DNA of 7,689 nucleotides from CAZYTO01 sp964650405. Its GTDB lineage: Bacteria > Acidobacteriota > Thermoanaerobaculia > Gp7-AA8. Below, piece after piece: positions 6,429 to 7,689 of the stretch; position 1 is the stretch's first letter; the number at the start of each line of letters is the position of its first letter. Location: positions 1 to 7,689 of the forward strand of contig CAZYTO010000272.1 in assembly GCA_964650405.1 (NCBI GenBank), written 5' to 3'. The notes beneath the pieces are model-generated. The model saw only the letters and a program-made list of their open reading frames with translations. It had not been told where the DNA came from and did not search any database. The position numbers and the translations under genes were made by a program.

Positions 6429-6588
6429 CCGGGGCGGCTTTGCACTTAAGGTCGCATCGGTCTCGAGCAAGGCTGAAAGGCTGGAAGGCTGGAAGGAAAC
6501 CCGCGCTGCCTCTGGCCCTTTCAGCCTTTCAGCCTTCCAGCCTTTTGTGATCAGGCTCTAACCCGACTTTAGGTGCAAAGCCGTCCGG
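6429..6588 (+). repeat. Two-tier palindromic element between convergent genes
   Basis: Outer arms 6429-6454 and 6564-6588 form about 25 bp with one bulged G and an uninterrupted 11-bp core (6435-6445 with 6573-6583). Inner arms 6469-6496 and 6517-6544 form 28 bp around a 20-nt loop (6497-6516), broken by one A-C mismatch at 6476/6537. The inner arms are period-8 tandem repeats (GGCTGAAA, GGCTGGAA, GGCTGGAA). Unpaired stretches at 6455-6468 and 6545-6563 separate the tiers. Five pairs are G-T in + strand sense and would be C-A mismatches in a minus-strand RNA, so a + strand RNA folds better. The inner stem ends in TTTT (6543-6546). The element may be a MITE-like or REP-like unit that also serves as a terminator. 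No target-site duplication was found. Confidence 0.8.
6471..6546 (+). terminator. Probable terminator of the GH47-hydrolase operon
   Basis: The inner stem of the palindrome (6471-6496 with 6517-6542) is followed on the + strand by TTTT at 6543-6546, 50 nt past the hydrolase stop. The stem is long and the T-run short. Since the genes on both sides converge, the palindrome could stop transcription in both directions. This is an inference from position and structure. Confidence 0.45.
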
Positions 6589-6621
6589 GCCTCTTCGTTG
6601 ACGGTCTGCTCTCAAGCAGGA

Positions 6622-7545
6622 TCAGACGGCCGTCGTCTCCCCGCTGCCGAGGTCGAGATGGCGGGCCTGGTTACGCCCGGCGTGCTTGGCGTCATAGAGC
6701 AGGCGATCGACAGTCCCGAGGACTGACGGCACGTCGTCTCCTGCCAGCGACGGCACGAGCGTCACGGAGCCGATGCTGATGGTGACGAACGCAGCGGCGT
6801 CGGAGGCGGAGTGCGGGAGCCGGAGGTCGCGGACGGCGTTCAGGGCGCTCAGCAGGAGCACCCGCATGGCCGGGCCGTCGGTCTCCGGAATGACGATGCC
6901 GAACTCCTCGCCGCCGTAGCGTGCCACGAGGTCGGACGGCCTGCGGACCGTGGCCCGCAGGGCCTGGGCCACGGCGCGGAGGCATTCGTCGCCACAGGCA
7001 TGGCCGTACGTGTCATTCAGCCGTTTGAAGACGTCGATGTCCGCCAGGCCGATCGACAAGGGCGCGTGACTGCGCACGGCGCGCTTCCACTCCAGTTCGA
7101 GCGCTTCGTCGAACCGGCGCCGGTTGGCGACTCCGGTGACGGCGTCGATCATGGCCAGCGATTCGAGCAGGTCGCGCGCGTGCTTGAGATCGAGGTGGGT
7201 CCGCACGCGGGCGCGGACGATCGGTGCGCGAATGGGTTTGGTGATGTAGTCGACGCCTCCGACGCTGAAGCCTGTGGTCTCATCCTGCATCTCTTCGAGC
7301 GAGGTCACAAAGATGACGGGGATGCGGCTCGTCCGGGCATCCGCTTTGAGGCGCCGGCAGACGTCGAAGCCGTCGATGTCGGGCAGGACGACGTCCAGCA
7401 GGATGAGGTCGACGTCGCCGGCCGCGGCCGCGGCGAGCGCCGCCGCTCCGTCAGGGGCAGACGCGACGTCGCATTCCGCGCGAAGGGCGGCCGCCAGGAT
7501 GCGGACGTTCGCCGGCTGGTCGTCGACGATGAGGACCCGTGCGAT
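6622..7545 (-). CDS. REC-GGDEF response regulator, diguanylate cyclase
   Basis: This 307-residue two-domain protein should make cyclic di-GMP from two GTP when phosphorylated by a histidine kinase. Numbering starts from the proposed Ile-codon start. The receiver domain (about 1-120) has acidic pair D8/D9, phosphoacceptor D51 in LLDVVLP, T81 and K103 in TKP. After a linker helix, the GGDEF domain (about 134-295) has DAVTGVANRRRF, metal-binding D169 in DIDVFK, the NDTYGH motif and the active-site signature GGEEF (211-215). RPSD (202-205), five residues before GGEEF, is an intact RxxD inhibitory site, so product inhibition is expected. No partner kinase lies in the window. The start is unusual: GGAGGT and the receiver-domain boundary point to ATC at 7543-7545. 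The nearest in-frame ATG, at 7620, lies upstream of a promoter-like pair and overlaps the start of the divergent gene. Confidence 0.9.
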   Translation of the reverse strand: MARVLIVDDQPANVRILAAALRAECDVASAPDGAAALAAAAAGDVDLILLDVVLPDIDGFDVCRRLKADARTSRIPVIFVTSLEEMQDETTGFSVGGVDYITKPIRAPIVRARVRTHLDLKHARDLLESLAMIDAVTGVANRRRFDEALELEWKRAVRSHAPLSIGLADIDVFKRLNDTYGHACGDECLRAVAQALRATVRRPSDLVARYGGEEFGIVIPETDGPAMRVLLLSALNAVRDLRLPHSASDAAAFVTISIGSVTLVPSLAGDDVPSVLGTVDRLLYDAKHAGRNQARHLDLGSGETTAV

Positions 7546-7550
7546 GGCAC

Positions 7551-7556
7551 ACCTCC
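7551..7556 (-). promoter_or_regulatory. Shine-Dalgarno GGAGGT of the diguanylate cyclase gene
   Basis: The minus strand reads GGAGGT and leaves 5 nt to an in-frame ATC codon at 7545-7543, exactly where receiver domains of this class usually begin (x-ARVLIVDD). No ATG, GTG or TTG lies in frame at a usable distance downstream. It decides the proposed ATC start. Confidence 0.6.
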
Positions 7557-7562
7557 GGCGAA

Positions 7563-7590
7563 AGTCTAGATCATCGAACAGCTCGCGCAA
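7563..7590 (-). promoter_or_regulatory. Promoter of the diguanylate cyclase gene
   Basis: On the minus strand TTGCGC (7590-7585) and TAGACT (7568-7563) are separated by 16 bp, close to a sigma-70-type promoter. Transcription would start near 7556, at the Shine-Dalgarno. This leaves out the in-frame ATG at 7620 and supports the short form of the protein. Confidence 0.45.
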
Positions 7591-7606
7591 TAACGCCCGA
7601 GGCCGG

Positions 7607-7612
7607 TAGAAT
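7607..7612 (+). promoter_or_regulatory. TAGAAT -10 box for the gene at the right edge
   Basis: TAGAAT ends 6 nt before the ATG at 7619, with no Shine-Dalgarno in between. Transcription would begin at about the ATG, suggesting a leaderless message. It is divergent from the cyclase promoter. Confidence 0.45.
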
Positions 7613-7618
7613 CCTGCC

Positions 7619-7689
7619 ATGCGTATCAAATCGATCGTCCTTCGCACGGCCGTCGTCTGTCTGCTCGCCGCGGCGAGCACGTTCGCTCA
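7619..7689 (+). CDS. Exported protein, N-terminal fragment (cut by window end)
   Basis: Only the first 23 codons and 2 nt are present. They encode a standard signal peptide: basic MRIK, a hydrophobic core (about 6-17) and a small-residue end AAASTFA, with likely cleavage near the window edge. The ATG is supported by the signal peptide and by TAGAAT 6 nt upstream. The function cannot be read from this fragment. It runs divergently from the diguanylate cyclase gene with 73 nt between the proposed starts. Confidence 0.7.
   Translation, partial: MRIKSIVLRTAVVCLLAAASTFA

Noticed and set aside
5613..6470. 285-codon minus-strand frame opposite the hydrolase gene
   Set aside because: It is an antisense shadow of a gene with a full Ser-Asp-His triad, and its composition is atypical and Arg/Gln-rich.
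6429..6588. Palindrome as a complete insertion sequence or CRISPR array
   Set aside because: It has no transposase, no target duplication, no spacer-repeat regularity, and is only 160 bp.

Overview
This GC-rich window (roughly two thirds G+C by eye) is chromosomal bacterial DNA. It carries one tRNA gene and seven protein genes, the last cut by the window edge. The small exported protein with an 'AGT...K.AKAG' domain plus a glycine zipper, the long GT-C-like membrane protein and the REC-GGDEF regulator together suggest an Acidobacteriota-like or similar environmental lineage. That placement rests on remembered resemblance and is tentative.

Layout. 1-104: no gene seen, one short hairpin. 105-197 (-): tRNA-Ser(GCU). 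260-4165 (-): a same-strand run of three genes. In transcription order these are an unrecognised exported protein (2993-4165), a small exported glycine-zipper protein (2548-3120, overlapping the first by 128 nt) and a 743-residue polytopic GT-C-like membrane protein (260-2491). The third has its own promoter-like box and a weak terminator. 4166-4303: divergent intergenic region. 4304-6419 (+): a two-gene operon of an exported family GH47 alpha-mannosidase-type glycosidase and, 1 nt later, an alpha/beta hydrolase. 6420-6621: convergent intergenic region filled by a 160-bp two-tier palindrome. 6622-7545 (-): a REC-GGDEF diguanylate cyclase. 7546-7618: divergent promoter region. 7619 to the end (+): the first 23 codons of an exported protein.

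How the genes fit together. Five of the seven proteins are exported or membrane-bound. The GT-C-like protein is a candidate glycosyl or lipid-linked sugar transferase and the GH47 enzyme a candidate glycan-trimming hydrolase. A cell-envelope or glycan theme is therefore possible, but nothing here proves that the two act on one substrate. The cyclase is a separate c-di-GMP signalling unit.

Most worth a second look: the GH47 enzyme, in a family that is mainly eukaryotic; the palindrome, whose imperfections are mostly G-U pairs on one strand; a heptamer-repeat insertion kept in frame in the membrane protein; an apparent ATC start codon in the cyclase gene; a recurring TANNNT box 6-8 nt before ATG; and the long overlap of the two exported-protein genes. 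No CRISPR array, transposase, phage gene or defence system was seen.
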